A program made the translations under genes and the position numbers. Below, piece after piece: positions 37,701 through 45,537 of a stretch of 64,000 nt of DNA. The DNA is from Chitinophagales bacterium. Its GTDB lineage: Bacteria > Bacteroidota > Bacteroidia > Chitinophagales > Saprospiraceae. The first letter of the stretch is position 1; every line of letters starts with the position of its first letter. The notes below the pieces were generated by a model that did no database searches, was not told the origin of the DNA, and saw nothing but the letters and a program-made list of their open reading frames with translations. The stretch spans positions 259,949 to 323,948 of the forward strand of contig JAAFJN010000002.1 in the NCBI GenBank assembly GCA_013298845.1, given 5' to 3'.

Positions 37701-38293
37701 ACGAAATTAAGGAGCGTTATGACACGATTTCGGCGCAGCGCAACGATATTTTGGAGGCCAAAGTCAACCTCGAACAAACGATGAAGGAAATTGAAGAAAC
37801 GGCTACGGCGCGTTTTTTGGAGTCGTTTGCGCAGGTGCGCACCAATTTTATCGAGGTGTTCCGCACCCTGTTTACCGAAGAAGATACCGCCGATTTGGTG
37901 CTCACGCAGCCCGATAACCCGCTGGAATCGGATATTAATATTATCGCCAAGCCCAAAGGCAAACGCCCACAAAGCATCGCCCAATTGTCGGGTGGCGAAA
38001 AAACGTTGACGGCCACGGCCCTTTTGTTTGCGTTGTACCTGCTCAAACCGGCGCCTTTTTGCATCTTTGACGAGGTTGATGCGCCATTGGATGACGCGAA
38101 TGTGGAAAAATTCAACAATATTATCCGTAAATTCTCGTCCGAATCGCAGTTTATTGTCGTAACGCACAACAAGGCCACCATGGCCGCCGTGGATACGATT
38201 TACGGCGTGTACATGCCCGAACAAGGCGTTTCGGCGGTGACCCCGGTGGATTTCCGGCAATTGAACCACGAGGCGTTGGTGTTTGAATCGTAA
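34745..38293 (+). CDS. smc: Chromosome segregation ATPase SMC
   Basis: 1182 residues from the ATG at 34745 (MRLKTLELKGFKSFAN). Domains in order: N-terminal ABC half with Walker A VGPNGSGKSN (about 32-41), coiled coil about 170-500, hinge about 510-680 (KNCPLLSDLIYVKED to GGSVGLFEGKK), second coiled coil, and C-terminal ABC half with signature LSGGEKTLTA and Walker B CIFDEVDAPLDD. It condenses and segregates the chromosome with ScpA/ScpB. TACTTTCG about ten bases before the start resembles a -7 element. Confidence 0.98.
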   Translation: MRLKTLELKGFKSFANETVIHFNSDVTGVVGPNGSGKSNVVDAVRWVLGEQKSGQLRLDKMSSVIFNGTKKRKEAQIAQVTLTFENTKNILPTEYANVSISRMLYRSGESEYRLNGVPCRLKDITSLFLDTGIGPDSYAIIALNMVEDLLSDREHSRRRMFEQAAGVSKYKARKNETRQKLEATAADLDRVEDLLFEIEDQLKKLEKQAARTQKFYELKDEYKKLSVELAIQNLALHKKSYKETEGQIAREQDNYRTIEAQARQAEAATEALRKTHLDKETSLSEQQQDVNRLTGRIRGKENEKGMLEQKRSFIDQDLRRLNDQIEKAVEAIRQLEMEVEGYQTDLNYEKRVEVELEEALDEAKKQLEKVRSDHNLLKGNLDEFVKEQQVIEKTIVELEKQRAVQANQIENLRRDVERTLSDVSVRREEMKGLATKIADLDKTEAEQLKKIEQLETAENKRKQELETTEKEIEALTKKLADHNRILDAKRNEYKLTKSMVESLEGFPESIKFLSQQKDWAKNCPLLSDLIYVKEDFRVVIENYLERYLNFYVVPNTESAVQAIQLLSRSQKGRANFFLLDAFAQYEPPLSLLAVGVRAIDLVEVDPHYRKLVEYLLADVIIVDDMTASQIAAQEGMTYLAQSGALTRRKFSMSGGSVGLFEGKKIGRKKNLEILDGDIRKYESAETDFNNRLSVLRTKLQSLKDADQSAALTRARGDWGGIQTEKSGLQARMDNIALFVKNFDEQAAASGDLIKQLELSNKSLVLQLAENQKSVTAVQERLSSADGSFRDVAEQLSLFSQTFNQKNIEFIRQQNKVTAFQQELSFREKRLSELQAQTAQNRTTQTRHNDEMTFVVSEITRLTEELRQGYAEKKTREAQLSEVEQTYFKARNEIHQLENEQRDLFRKQQDVQALINRLKEKFSDVKFEITAIGERLRAEFGMSVNDVINDEPNPLFQRESLEKEVNNLKRRLDTYGEINPLAIEAYNEIKERYDTISAQRNDILEAKVNLEQTMKEIEETATARFLESFAQVRTNFIEVFRTLFTEEDTADLVLTQPDNPLESDINIIAKPKGKRPQSIAQLSGGEKTLTATALLFALYLLKPAPFCIFDEVDAPLDDANVEKFNNIIRKFSSESQFIVVTHNKATMAAVDTIYGVYMPEQGVSAVTPVDFRQLNHEALVFES

Positions 38294-38319
38294 CGTGGGC
38301 GTGGAATTGTGGGTATAAC

Positions 38320-38359
38320 CGTGATGTAGAGGCGCACGGCCGTGCGCCTCTACATCACG
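38320..38359. repeat. Perfect 40-bp palindrome after smc
   Basis: Arms CGTGATGTAGAGGCGCACGG and its exact complement meet without a spacer. It begins 27 bases after the smc stop and has no T-run. Similar short GC-rich palindromes are common as dispersed elements in Bacteroidota and cyanobacteria; this one may also stabilise the mRNA end. Confidence 0.85.
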
Positions 38360-38408
38360 TACGTGCGTCCCGTTTGCGTATCACAATGGTTTATCAATAA
38401 CAAATAAC

Positions 38409-39125
38409 ATGAAATACATCCTCTGCATTTTGGCAATAATGGGATTATTGGCCCACAACATTTCTGCCCAATCGGTTTCATTGGACGACGCGGAAATCAT
38501 TCAACCGCCTGAGTTTCCCGGTGGTACTGTGGCTTTGTCAAATTATTTGATAAAATACCTCAAATACCCCGCAATAGCCCGCAAAAACGGGGTACAGGGA
38601 ACGGTGGTCACGCAATTTATCATAGATACTACGGGGCAAGTCACCGATGTGGTGGCCGTGAAAAAAATTGGTTCGGGCTGCGACGAAGAGGCGATTCGGG
38701 TCATTAAATCCATGCCTAAATGGAAACCTGCCCGTCGCCCAAATGGCCAAAAAGTGGCCATTCAATACACCATTCCCGTTCGGTTTTACCTCGCCGACGA
38801 CGACGAGGCCCAAACCCATTGGTATAAAGATATAGCGGTAAAACCCCGTTCGCCGGTAGGTGATTTGGCTGCCGTTACCGATGCTTTGCGCCAAAAAGTA
38901 ACCCTCACCAAGCGGGAAAAAAAGAGCATAAAAGGCAAAAAAATTCCGATTTCGTTTGCCGTTAGTCCTACTGGAGCCGTGCTCCAATGCGATGCCAACA
39001 GCAGTATTCCGCGCCCGATTGTGGACAAATACTGCGCTGCGTTAAAAGCAATGGGCGAATGGACACCCGGCCAGCACAATAACCAACCCGTACAGACCGT
39101 CGTTGATCTGGAAATTCCCAAATGA
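38409..39125 (+). CDS. TonB-family C-terminal domain protein
   Basis: 238 residues. Signal peptide MKYILCILAIMGLLAHN to ISAQ. Residues 35-137 are a TonB C-terminal domain: PEFPGGTVALSNYLIKYLKY, ARKNGVQGTVVTQFIID, SMPKWKPARRPNGQKVAIQY. A second, partial TonB-like half follows (KIPISFAVSPTGAVLQCD, MGEWTPGQHNNQPVQ). No N-terminal membrane anchor and proline-rich linker typical of true TonB is present, so it is likely a periplasmic TonB-domain protein and not the energy transducer itself. The stop overlaps the glycosyltransferase start. Confidence 0.85.
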   Translation: MKYILCILAIMGLLAHNISAQSVSLDDAEIIQPPEFPGGTVALSNYLIKYLKYPAIARKNGVQGTVVTQFIIDTTGQVTDVVAVKKIGSGCDEEAIRVIKSMPKWKPARRPNGQKVAIQYTIPVRFYLADDDEAQTHWYKDIAVKPRSPVGDLAAVTDALRQKVTLTKREKKSIKGKKIPISFAVSPTGAVLQCDANSSIPRPIVDKYCAALKAMGEWTPGQHNNQPVQTVVDLEIPK

Positions 39126-40336
39126 CTTTTGTATTTTTTACCTTATTTAGAACCGATAACCCGTACTCGTCCATTAGTTTGAGTATGGCCCGGGAATTGG
39201 CCAAAAAACACCCCGTTATTTACGTAAACCACCCGTATTCTTTCAAAGACGTGGTTTCGGGGTTAAAATCGGGTGATTTGGTGCTGCGGCAGCGGTTATG
39301 GGCCTTGTTGACGTTTCAAAACCGTTACGAAACGGTGGATACCATTCCGCAGAATTTTGTGGCCGTTCAGCCCCCTGTGACCTTGCCCATCAATTGGTTG
39401 CCCGACGGCGCGTTGTACCGTTTTTTGCAAAAAATCAACAACGGCATTGTGGCGCGGAGTATTCGGCGGGCGTTAAAACGGCAAAAAACCACCGATTTTG
39501 TGTATATCAACTGCTACGATCCGTTTTTTTTGGGCGCGTTGCCGCCGTCCTTGGGGGCCAAAATGAGCATTTACCACTGCATTGATGACATTAGCCAAAA
39601 TGAATACACCGCACGGCACGGCGAACGCCTCGAAAATGAAGCCTGCCAAAACGCCGATCTTACGTTGGTGACTTCCTCCAATTTATACGCTTTAAAAAAG
39701 CCTTTTGCCAAAAATATTGTCCATTTTTTCAACGCCGCCGACGTGGACAATTTTAAAAAAGTGCTCACCGAAACCTACCCGAAACCCGCCGAATTGGTCG
39801 GAAAAACGGGCAAAGTCATTGGTTTTGTGGGTAACTTGGACGAATTGCGCATTGATTATCCGCTGTTAAAAAAAGTGGCCGAAGACCATCCCGACAAAAC
39901 GGTGTTGCTGGTGGGACCCGTGAACAGCCCCGAACCGGCGGCCATCGGCCTCGACCGATTGCCCAACGTTGTTTTTGCCGGTAGCCGCCGCCTGCACGAG
40001 TTGCCGCCCCTGCTCCAGCATATGGACGTGGTGATGATCCCATTTTTAAAAAATACCCTGACCAAAAGCATTTATCCGCTCAAAATCAACGAATATTTGG
40101 CCGCTGGCCGCCCCGTAGTCGCCACTTCTTTCTCCGACGATATTCGCTTTTTTGAATTTTGTGCCTATATCGCCGATGACCACGCAGCGTTTTCCGCCGA
40201 CCTCCAACGCGCCATTGACGAAGACAGTCCCGAAAAAATAACCGAACGCACCCAAATCGCCGCGTGCAATACGTGGGCGATGCGCATTATACAATTGCAG
40301 CACCTCATCGAAGAATACCAGCCGCATGGATCCTAA
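39122..40336 (+). CDS. Glycosyltransferase family 1/4-type protein
   Basis: 404 residues. The N-terminal half contains FVFFTLFRTDNPYSS and YHCIDDISQNEY; the C-terminal half has VIGFVGNLDELRIDYPLL and the donor-sugar region PLKINEYLAAGRPVVATSF, where Lys-Glu replace the usual ExxxxxxxE. Such proteins transfer sugars from nucleotide sugars to surface polysaccharides. No polysaccharide cluster is nearby. Four bases overlap with the TonB-type gene and eleven with the next small ORF. Confidence 0.85.
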   Translation: MTFVFFTLFRTDNPYSSISLSMARELAKKHPVIYVNHPYSFKDVVSGLKSGDLVLRQRLWALLTFQNRYETVDTIPQNFVAVQPPVTLPINWLPDGALYRFLQKINNGIVARSIRRALKRQKTTDFVYINCYDPFFLGALPPSLGAKMSIYHCIDDISQNEYTARHGERLENEACQNADLTLVTSSNLYALKKPFAKNIVHFFNAADVDNFKKVLTETYPKPAELVGKTGKVIGFVGNLDELRIDYPLLKKVAEDHPDKTVLLVGPVNSPEPAAIGLDRLPNVVFAGSRRLHELPPLLQHMDVVMIPFLKNTLTKSIYPLKINEYLAAGRPVVATSFSDDIRFFEFCAYIADDHAAFSADLQRAIDEDSPEKITERTQIAACNTWAMRIIQLQHLIEEYQPHGS

Positions 40337-40439
40337 AAAAGTACCGCTCACTCCCTATCAGCGCATGATTGAAACGCTGGTACACGCCATGATTATCGTG
40401 ACGTTGCTGGGCATTTTTTTGAAAATTTTGCTTTTTTGA
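40326..40439 (+). CDS. Small membrane protein, 37 residues
   Basis: MDPKKVPLTPYQRMIETL followed by VHAMIIVTLLGIFLKILFF. A short cytoplasmic amphipathic part precedes one membrane helix. The start lies inside the glycosyltransferase end (overlap 11 bases) in another frame, so it is probably translated by coupling. The composition and strict reading frame argue for a real gene; no function can be named. Confidence 0.6.
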   Translation: MDPKKVPLTPYQRMIETLVHAMIIVTLLGIFLKILLF

Positions 40440-40443
40440 AGGC

Positions 40444-40457
40444 AAAAGACATCAGAC
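40444..40457 (-). repeat. Two units of the second heptamer family
   Basis: On the minus strand GTCTGAT and GTCTTTT, the same type as the array at 63811-63852. The rest of the gap 40440-40637 holds a small hairpin CGAGATG-TG-CATCTCG at 40491-40506 and a TCATCAC heptamer relic near 40594; no gene is seen. Confidence 0.5.
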
Positions 40458-40609
40458 TTTGGCAAGTCGTCGTCGTCGTACGTAACGCGACGAGATGTGC
40501 ATCTCGGAGGCACGGAGAGATGACATATCAAAGCGGCCACTGCACCCAAAGTGCGCCATTTTTTACACTAGATAGCAAAAGTGGTATCCTAACTCATCAC
40601 TCCTAATAT

Positions 40610-40617
40610 TACCTTTG
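40610..40617 (+). promoter_or_regulatory. Candidate -7 promoter element for the FKBP gene
   Basis: TACCTTTG fits TAnnTTTG, 21 bases before the ATG at 40638. Confidence 0.45.
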
Positions 40618-40637
40618 CCCAAATTTATTTTAAAACT

Positions 40638-41072
40638 ATGTCAGTAGCAGAAAGATTACGTTTAATGTTTGAAGAAAAAGCCACCGCTAACCTCAAAGCA
40701 GGTTTGGAGTTTTTGGCCGAAAATGCCAAAAAAGAAGGTGTTGTAAGCCTCCCAAGCGGGCTTCAATACGAAATTATCCACGAAGGTGACGGTGTAAAAC
40801 CCACCGCTACCCAAACCGTTACCTGCCATTACCACGGCACTACCATCACCGGCGAGGTGTTTGACAGTTCGGTGCAGCGTGGCCAACCCGCTTCTTTTCC
40901 ACTCAATCGCGTGATTGCGGGTTGGACTGAAGGGTTACAATTAATGGCGACCGGTAGCAAATGGCGTTTGTTTATTCCGTCCCAACTCGCTTACGGCGAT
41001 CGCCAGGTGAGTGCGGCCATTGGGCCAAATTCTACGTTGATTTTTGAGGTGGAATTGCTGCGGGTACAGTAA
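40638..41072 (+). CDS. FKBP-type peptidyl-prolyl cis-trans isomerase
   Basis: 144 residues, no signal peptide, so cytoplasmic. Residues 1-45 form the helical dimerisation-type extension (AERLRLMFEEKATANLKAGL). The FKBP domain follows: VTCHYHGTTITGEVFDSS (about 60-77), VIAGWTEGLQLMATGSKWRL and IPSQLAYGDR, then NSTLIFEVELLRVQ. It speeds proline isomerisation in protein folding; closest in layout to the FklB/Mip group. Confidence 0.93.
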   Translation: MSVAERLRLMFEEKATANLKAGLEFLAENAKKEGVVSLPSGLQYEIIHEGDGVKPTATQTVTCHYHGTTITGEVFDSSVQRGQPASFPLNRVIAGWTEGLQLMATGSKWRLFIPSQLAYGDRQVSAAIGPNSTLIFEVELLRVQ

Positions 41073-41087
41073 ATTTTTGCACAAAAA

Positions 41088-41118
41088 AGCCCGTACCACG
41101 GTAATCGTGATACGGGCT
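41088..41118 (-). terminator. Intrinsic terminator of the fasciclin gene
   Basis: AGCCCGTACCACG, loop GTAAT, CGTGATACGGGCT. On the minus strand the stem is followed by TTTTT, 32 bases after the fasciclin stop at 41150. A near copy lies at 41822. Confidence 0.85.
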
Positions 41119-41149
41119 ACATGATCAATTGGTACAGTTCGGGAATGGC

Positions 41150-41707
41150 CTATTTCGGCAACAAAACAGTGTCAATGGAGTGGATAACACCGTTGGACTG
41201 GTATACATCGTACGTGCTGACGTTCGCCATATTGCCATTTTCATCTTTCACAATGATGTTGCGGGTGCCGTTCATCATAAAGGTCAAGGTTCCGCCGCTG
41301 ACTGTTTTCAAGGTGTTATTTCCTTTTTTCAACATGCCGCTCAGCGTTTTGAAATCGTACTTGCCCGATACCACGTGGTAGGTTAGTACTTTTGTCAAAG
41401 TTGCTTTGTTTTCAGGTTTCAACAGCGTTTCTACGGTGCCCGCCGGCAAATTTTCAAAGGCATCGTTTACGGGAGCGAATACCGTAAATGGACCGGCGCT
41501 TTTCAGGGTCTCTACCAAACCGGCGGCCTGTACTGCGGCCACAAGTGTGGTGTGTGCTTTTGAGTTTACAGCGTTTTCAACGATGTTTTTTTTGGGAAAC
41601 ATGGCCTCTCCGCCCACTTGAACTGTTCCTGATTGGGCGTTTGCAGAGAACGCGGTAGCAAATGCAAATGCAAGAACAACGCTTGCTTTTTGAACTAAAA
41701 ATTTCAT
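41150..41707 (-). CDS. Secreted fasciclin-domain protein
   Basis: 185 residues from the ATG at 41707, where a clean signal peptide begins (MKFLVQKASVVLAFAFATAF to ANAQ). The single FAS1 domain shows TLVAAVQAAGLVETLKSAGP, FTVFAPVNDAFENLPAG and YHVVSGKYD, then GVIHSIDTVLLPK. FAS1 proteins mediate adhesion or act as secreted stress-related proteins; the exact role is unknown. The gene is bracketed by two very similar hairpins. Confidence 0.93.
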   Translation of the reverse strand: MKFLVQKASVVLAFAFATAFSANAQSGTVQVGGEAMFPKKNIVENAVNSKAHTTLVAAVQAAGLVETLKSAGPFTVFAPVNDAFENLPAGTVETLLKPENKATLTKVLTYHVVSGKYDFKTLSGMLKKGNNTLKTVSGGTLTFMMNGTRNIIVKDENGNMANVSTYDVYQSNGVIHSIDTVLLPK

Positions 41708-41821
41708 TGTAAATTGGTTAAAAATTGAAAAGTTAGAGATTGTCATTAAATACTTGACGCCATTATTTACGAGCAAAGCCGGAGCGCGTTTTTTTAAAGT
41801 CGCAAATTTTTTTAAAAAAAA

Positions 41822-41851
41822 GCCCGCACCACGTTGCATCGTGATACGGGC
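41822..41851 (-). terminator. Intrinsic terminator of the ABC permease-M1 peptidase gene
   Basis: GCCCGCACCACG, loop TTGCAT part, CGTGATACGGGC; on the minus strand eight T follow. It lies 72 bases beyond the stop of the fused gene and is almost the same sequence as the 41088 hairpin. Confidence 0.8.
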
Positions 41852-41922
41852 AATCAAAAGATATTTTACAAAATCTATTATCCTTCTATATACGCCAAAA
41901 GGTGGCGAATTTCATCGTCCTG

Positions 41923-44900
41923 TTACTCCAAGTCTTTCATGTTATCCTCCGGACTGCGGTCCACCAACAACGAGAACGGGTCAATGCCCGCTTTGTCGGG
42001 TTTGGCATCGGTAACAAAAGTGAATGTTTGTTCCTTTTGGGTGATTTTTACCCGTTGACGATACAAGGTTTTGCCGTAGGTTTTACCTTCTTCGGGCTCG
42101 GCAAAAGCCCCAATTTCGACAAAATCATTAATGTCCACAAAACTTTGTTTACCCATTTCGTCGGATTTGATTTTGGCAAATTCCACCTTAATCGTCACCT
42201 CCCATTTGCCATTGCCCAAGTCTTTGGCCGATGCTTCGCGGCAGCGGTTTTCGAACAGGGTAATTTCTTCAAACAAGTCTTTAACGATATAGTCCAACGA
42301 ATCGGGGGTTTGGGCGTAGAACTGGTCCAGCGCGTCCATACTGTTCGGATACGGCGGGTTTTTGTACCGGAATTGCTCCAAAAACGTTCGTAAAGCCGCG
42401 TTTACCCGGTCTTCACCAATCAACTCTTTGAGGTGGTACATTTGTACGCTGCCTTTGTTGTAGTGGATATAACCTTGTCCTTCGCAGGTGTGCAGTGGCA
42501 ATTCGCGCTCCGTTTCGCGCCCGCGTCCGCGCAGGTAGCGGTCCATTTCGTAGCGCAGAAACTTGCGCATTTGGTCGCGGCCATATTCGTGTTCCATGAC
42601 CATCAATGCGCTCCATTGGGCAAATGTTTCCACCAAAAACTCACCGCCCTGCATCTCGGCCCCACATTCCTGGTGGCCCCAATATTGGTGCCCGATTTCG
42701 TGCGCGGCCACGTAAAACATCATGTCAATATCGGCGTCTTTGTCCTTAAAATCCTGGATAAAGCCCACCCCTTCGGAATAAGGCATGGTGCCGGGAAACG
42801 ATTGGGCAAACTCCGAAAAGCGCGGAAATTCCACAATTCGGCACTGTTTATGGTAGTACGGCCCGAAGTTTTTGGTGAAATAATCCAGCGATTTTTCCAT
42901 GGCGTGCAACATGCGCTCCACGTTTTCGGAGTGGTCTTTGTGGTAATACACTTCTAATTGTACCCCGTTCCAGTCGCGGCGGGCCACTTCGTAGCGGGCA
43001 CTCATGAACGAGTAAAAATTAAACGAAACGTGGTCGAGTTTATACTGGAAGCAGCGGCGACCGTTTTCCTGCCATTCGCGGAGGAGTGAGCCGGGGCCAA
43101 TGGCAATTTGGTCGGGGGCCGTACGAATGATGGTTTCTACGTTGACCCAATCGCTGTTAATCCCGATGTACGCCTCCCGAAGGTGCACCGAATCCTGGCG
43201 GTTAAGGGCCGGGCGGCGGGTTTTTTCGGGCAGCCCCATTTTTTTACGGTCGTTTTTGTCGCTGAGTTCATTGTTCCCCATGTACCCAAACATCGGGATA
43301 ATGTCCGTGTTATCAATAAAGGTACCGTTTTGGGCCACCCGTGTCCATTTGGCTTCGTTGCCAAAACCTTTTGGGTCAAAATTATTGGTAAACTCCAACT
43401 CCATCGAATCGCCGGGCATGAGCGCGGGTTCAATTTTGTACATGCGCCAGTACAACAGCGAGTCGTTGTGGAGCAGCGAAATGCGGCTGTTTTTGAGGTC
43501 AAAGGTGCCGTTGCGCGGTACGTTTACAAACAACGTATCAATGGGTTTGTCGTAAATATTGCGCGTTTTGAACCGGCCGTTGACGTGTAATGTGCGCGTT
43601 TCGGGGTACAAATCAATGTCGTATTTCACGTCGTACACCCGCGGTTGGTAACGTCCTTCGTATTGTTTGTACCGCTGTTCGTATTTCATTTGGCGGTTTT
43701 CCCGCACTTCGTTGGTCACGTAATTGTTCAATACCTGCGTGTTGTAAAACGTCCAGCCGCCCACGCCCAGCCACAGGGCAATGGCCCCGAAGCCAAAAGT
43801 GCGGTATTGCCGCCATTCCAGACGGGCATTGGCAAAACGTTCTTTCCACGAATTCATGCGGCCGCGTGGCCACATCAAAATGGTCGCCAATGCCAGCAAC
43901 GTCGAAAACAACAGCCAGTATCCGTTAAACCACACCAATTCTTTTAAAAATGGCTGATAACCGTAGAAATCGGAAAGGGTATAACCGGGTGTGCCGTTAA
44001 ATTTAATCATGTTGCTCTCCACGTCCAGGGCCGACCACCCAAAGGAATTGAGCGCCAACAGTACCACCACAATAAAAAAGCCGAGGTACATATTGGGCGA
44101 TAAGGCGTGCACCAAAAACGACAGGGCCAAAATAGCCGCAAACGACAACATGTCCATCAGCAGCAATTCTCGGATGTACACGCCCCAGTCGTGACGGTAA
44201 TAACCCATCGTTTTTTGCATCAACACGGCGGCCAGTATCACAATCACCTGCAACACCACGAGCAAACCCAGCACCGAAAAATATTTACCCAACATCACCG
44301 TCCAGTTTTTGGTGGGTAAAGCGTCGTTAATGTCGCTCATGCCGTTGTTGCGCTCTTTCCAAATGATGTATCCGCTGAAATACACCATAATAATCATGGT
44401 AAAGAGGTAAAACGATCCGCGTATGTTATTAACCATGGTGTACGTTACAGGTAACTCGTGTGTACCGTACGATTCATTGGCAAACATCAGGTTGGGAATA
44501 CAGTTGAGCAATCCCAACAATGCCAGTACGATAAAACCAACGCTGCGCACAATGCCCAGCCATTCGGTTTTTAGTTGGCTCCAAAATTGGCTCAATACCA
44601 CCCCAATGCCCGTAGCCGGGGCGACTTTGGGCACCATGCTCAGGTCTTGTACGTTGTTGATGACCTCTTTTTGGCTTTTCTTTTGGTTTTTTTTCTCGGC
44701 GGTACCCGATTTATGGTCGGAAAAATCGAAACGACGGTAACCGATGTACAAAATAACCAGGCCCAAAGCCATCCAAATCAGGCGGTTAATGAGCAACGTC
44801 CCCTGAAGACCGAGCGACAGGGTGTTTTTATCCTCGACGGTCCAATATTTGGATTCGAGCGAAAAAGCCCCCAGCGCAAACGGATCGAGCAGCGCGGCCA

Positions 44901-45519
44901 ACTGTTCGTTTTTAATGTCCTTGGTCAGGGTTCCGGCAATAATATACGCCACCAGCAGGGCGGCGGCCGTGATAAAGGCGTACAAGGTAGAGCGGGTATT
45001 GATCGAAATGGCGTAAATAATACAACCCGCGAATAAAATATTGGGCAAACCAAACACCAAAAATCCGTTCAGGTGCCCCGACAATTCCAGCGGGCCAAAA
45101 CGATTGGCATTTTGCCATTCAAAAATGCTGTTTAATCCTGCGCCCACCGACATTCCCAATGTAATGCCGAATAAAGGAATTAGGGCCAGCACCAAGGCTC
45201 CCAAAAAATGGCCAAAGTAGTAATCGCTTTTGCTAATGGGTTTGGAAAAAATAATTTGGCTCGTTTTTTTCTCAAAATCCCGAATGGCCGCCGAGTTTAA
45301 AAACGCCGTGGCAATAAACAGGCCGAAAAGGGAAAATATGCCAAACCAGTTTTGGGCGACAAAAGGCGCGTTTTTGTGGATATTACCAAAACTGCCCCCA
45401 ATGGAAATATTGTCGGAAATAGTGCCCCCAAAGCACATGAGTGCAATCATGAACAAAAACACCCAAGGCATCGGCGAACGGAGGCCGCCGCGTAGTTCAA
45501 AGTTGAAAAATGTCAGCAT
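41923..45519 (-). CDS. ABC-2 type permease fused to an M1 family aminopeptidase
   Basis: 1198 residues. The N-terminal half has two groups of six membrane segments of ABC-2 type (PWVFLFMIALMCFGG; SVGFIVLALLGLLNCIPNLM; GFFIVVVLLALNSF), so the permease is doubled. After about residue 610 comes a soluble domain with the gluzincin motif HEIGHQYWGH beginning at about 940 and the third ligand Glu in VETFAQW about 20 residues later; upstream NFDPKGFG and the beta sandwich fit M1 aminopeptidases. The fusion is known from Bacteroidota annotation; transport substrate and peptide target are unknown. It forms an operon with the ATPase gene 18 bases upstream. Confidence 0.92.
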   Translation of the reverse strand: MLTFFNFELRGGLRSPMPWVFLFMIALMCFGGTISDNISIGGSFGNIHKNAPFVAQNWFGIFSLFGLFIATAFLNSAAIRDFEKKTSQIIFSKPISKSDYYFGHFLGALVLALIPLFGITLGMSVGAGLNSIFEWQNANRFGPLELSGHLNGFLVFGLPNILFAGCIIYAISINTRSTLYAFITAAALLVAYIIAGTLTKDIKNEQLAALLDPFALGAFSLESKYWTVEDKNTLSLGLQGTLLINRLIWMALGLVILYIGYRRFDFSDHKSGTAEKKNQKKSQKEVINNVQDLSMVPKVAPATGIGVVLSQFWSQLKTEWLGIVRSVGFIVLALLGLLNCIPNLMFANESYGTHELPVTYTMVNNIRGSFYLFTMIIMVYFSGYIIWKERNNGMSDINDALPTKNWTVMLGKYFSVLGLLVVLQVIVILAAVLMQKTMGYYRHDWGVYIRELLLMDMLSFAAILALSFLVHALSPNMYLGFFIVVVLLALNSFGWSALDVESNMIKFNGTPGYTLSDFYGYQPFLKELVWFNGYWLLFSTLLALATILMWPRGRMNSWKERFANARLEWRQYRTFGFGAIALWLGVGGWTFYNTQVLNNYVTNEVRENRQMKYEQRYKQYEGRYQPRVYDVKYDIDLYPETRTLHVNGRFKTRNIYDKPIDTLFVNVPRNGTFDLKNSRISLLHNDSLLYWRMYKIEPALMPGDSMELEFTNNFDPKGFGNEAKWTRVAQNGTFIDNTDIIPMFGYMGNNELSDKNDRKKMGLPEKTRRPALNRQDSVHLREAYIGINSDWVNVETIIRTAPDQIAIGPGSLLREWQENGRRCFQYKLDHVSFNFYSFMSARYEVARRDWNGVQLEVYYHKDHSENVERMLHAMEKSLDYFTKNFGPYYHKQCRIVEFPRFSEFAQSFPGTMPYSEGVGFIQDFKDKDADIDMMFYVAAHEIGHQYWGHQECGAEMQGGEFLVETFAQWSALMVMEHEYGRDQMRKFLRYEMDRYLRGRGRETERELPLHTCEGQGYIHYNKGSVQMYHLKELIGEDRVNAALRTFLEQFRYKNPPYPNSMDALDQFYAQTPDSLDYIVKDLFEEITLFENRCREASAKDLGNGKWEVTIKVEFAKIKSDEMGKQSFVDINDFVEIGAFAEPEEGKTYGKTLYRQRVKITQKEQTFTFVTDAKPDKAGIDPFSLLVDRSPEDNMKDLE

Positions 45520-45537
45520 TGTTGAGTTGTTTGAGTG

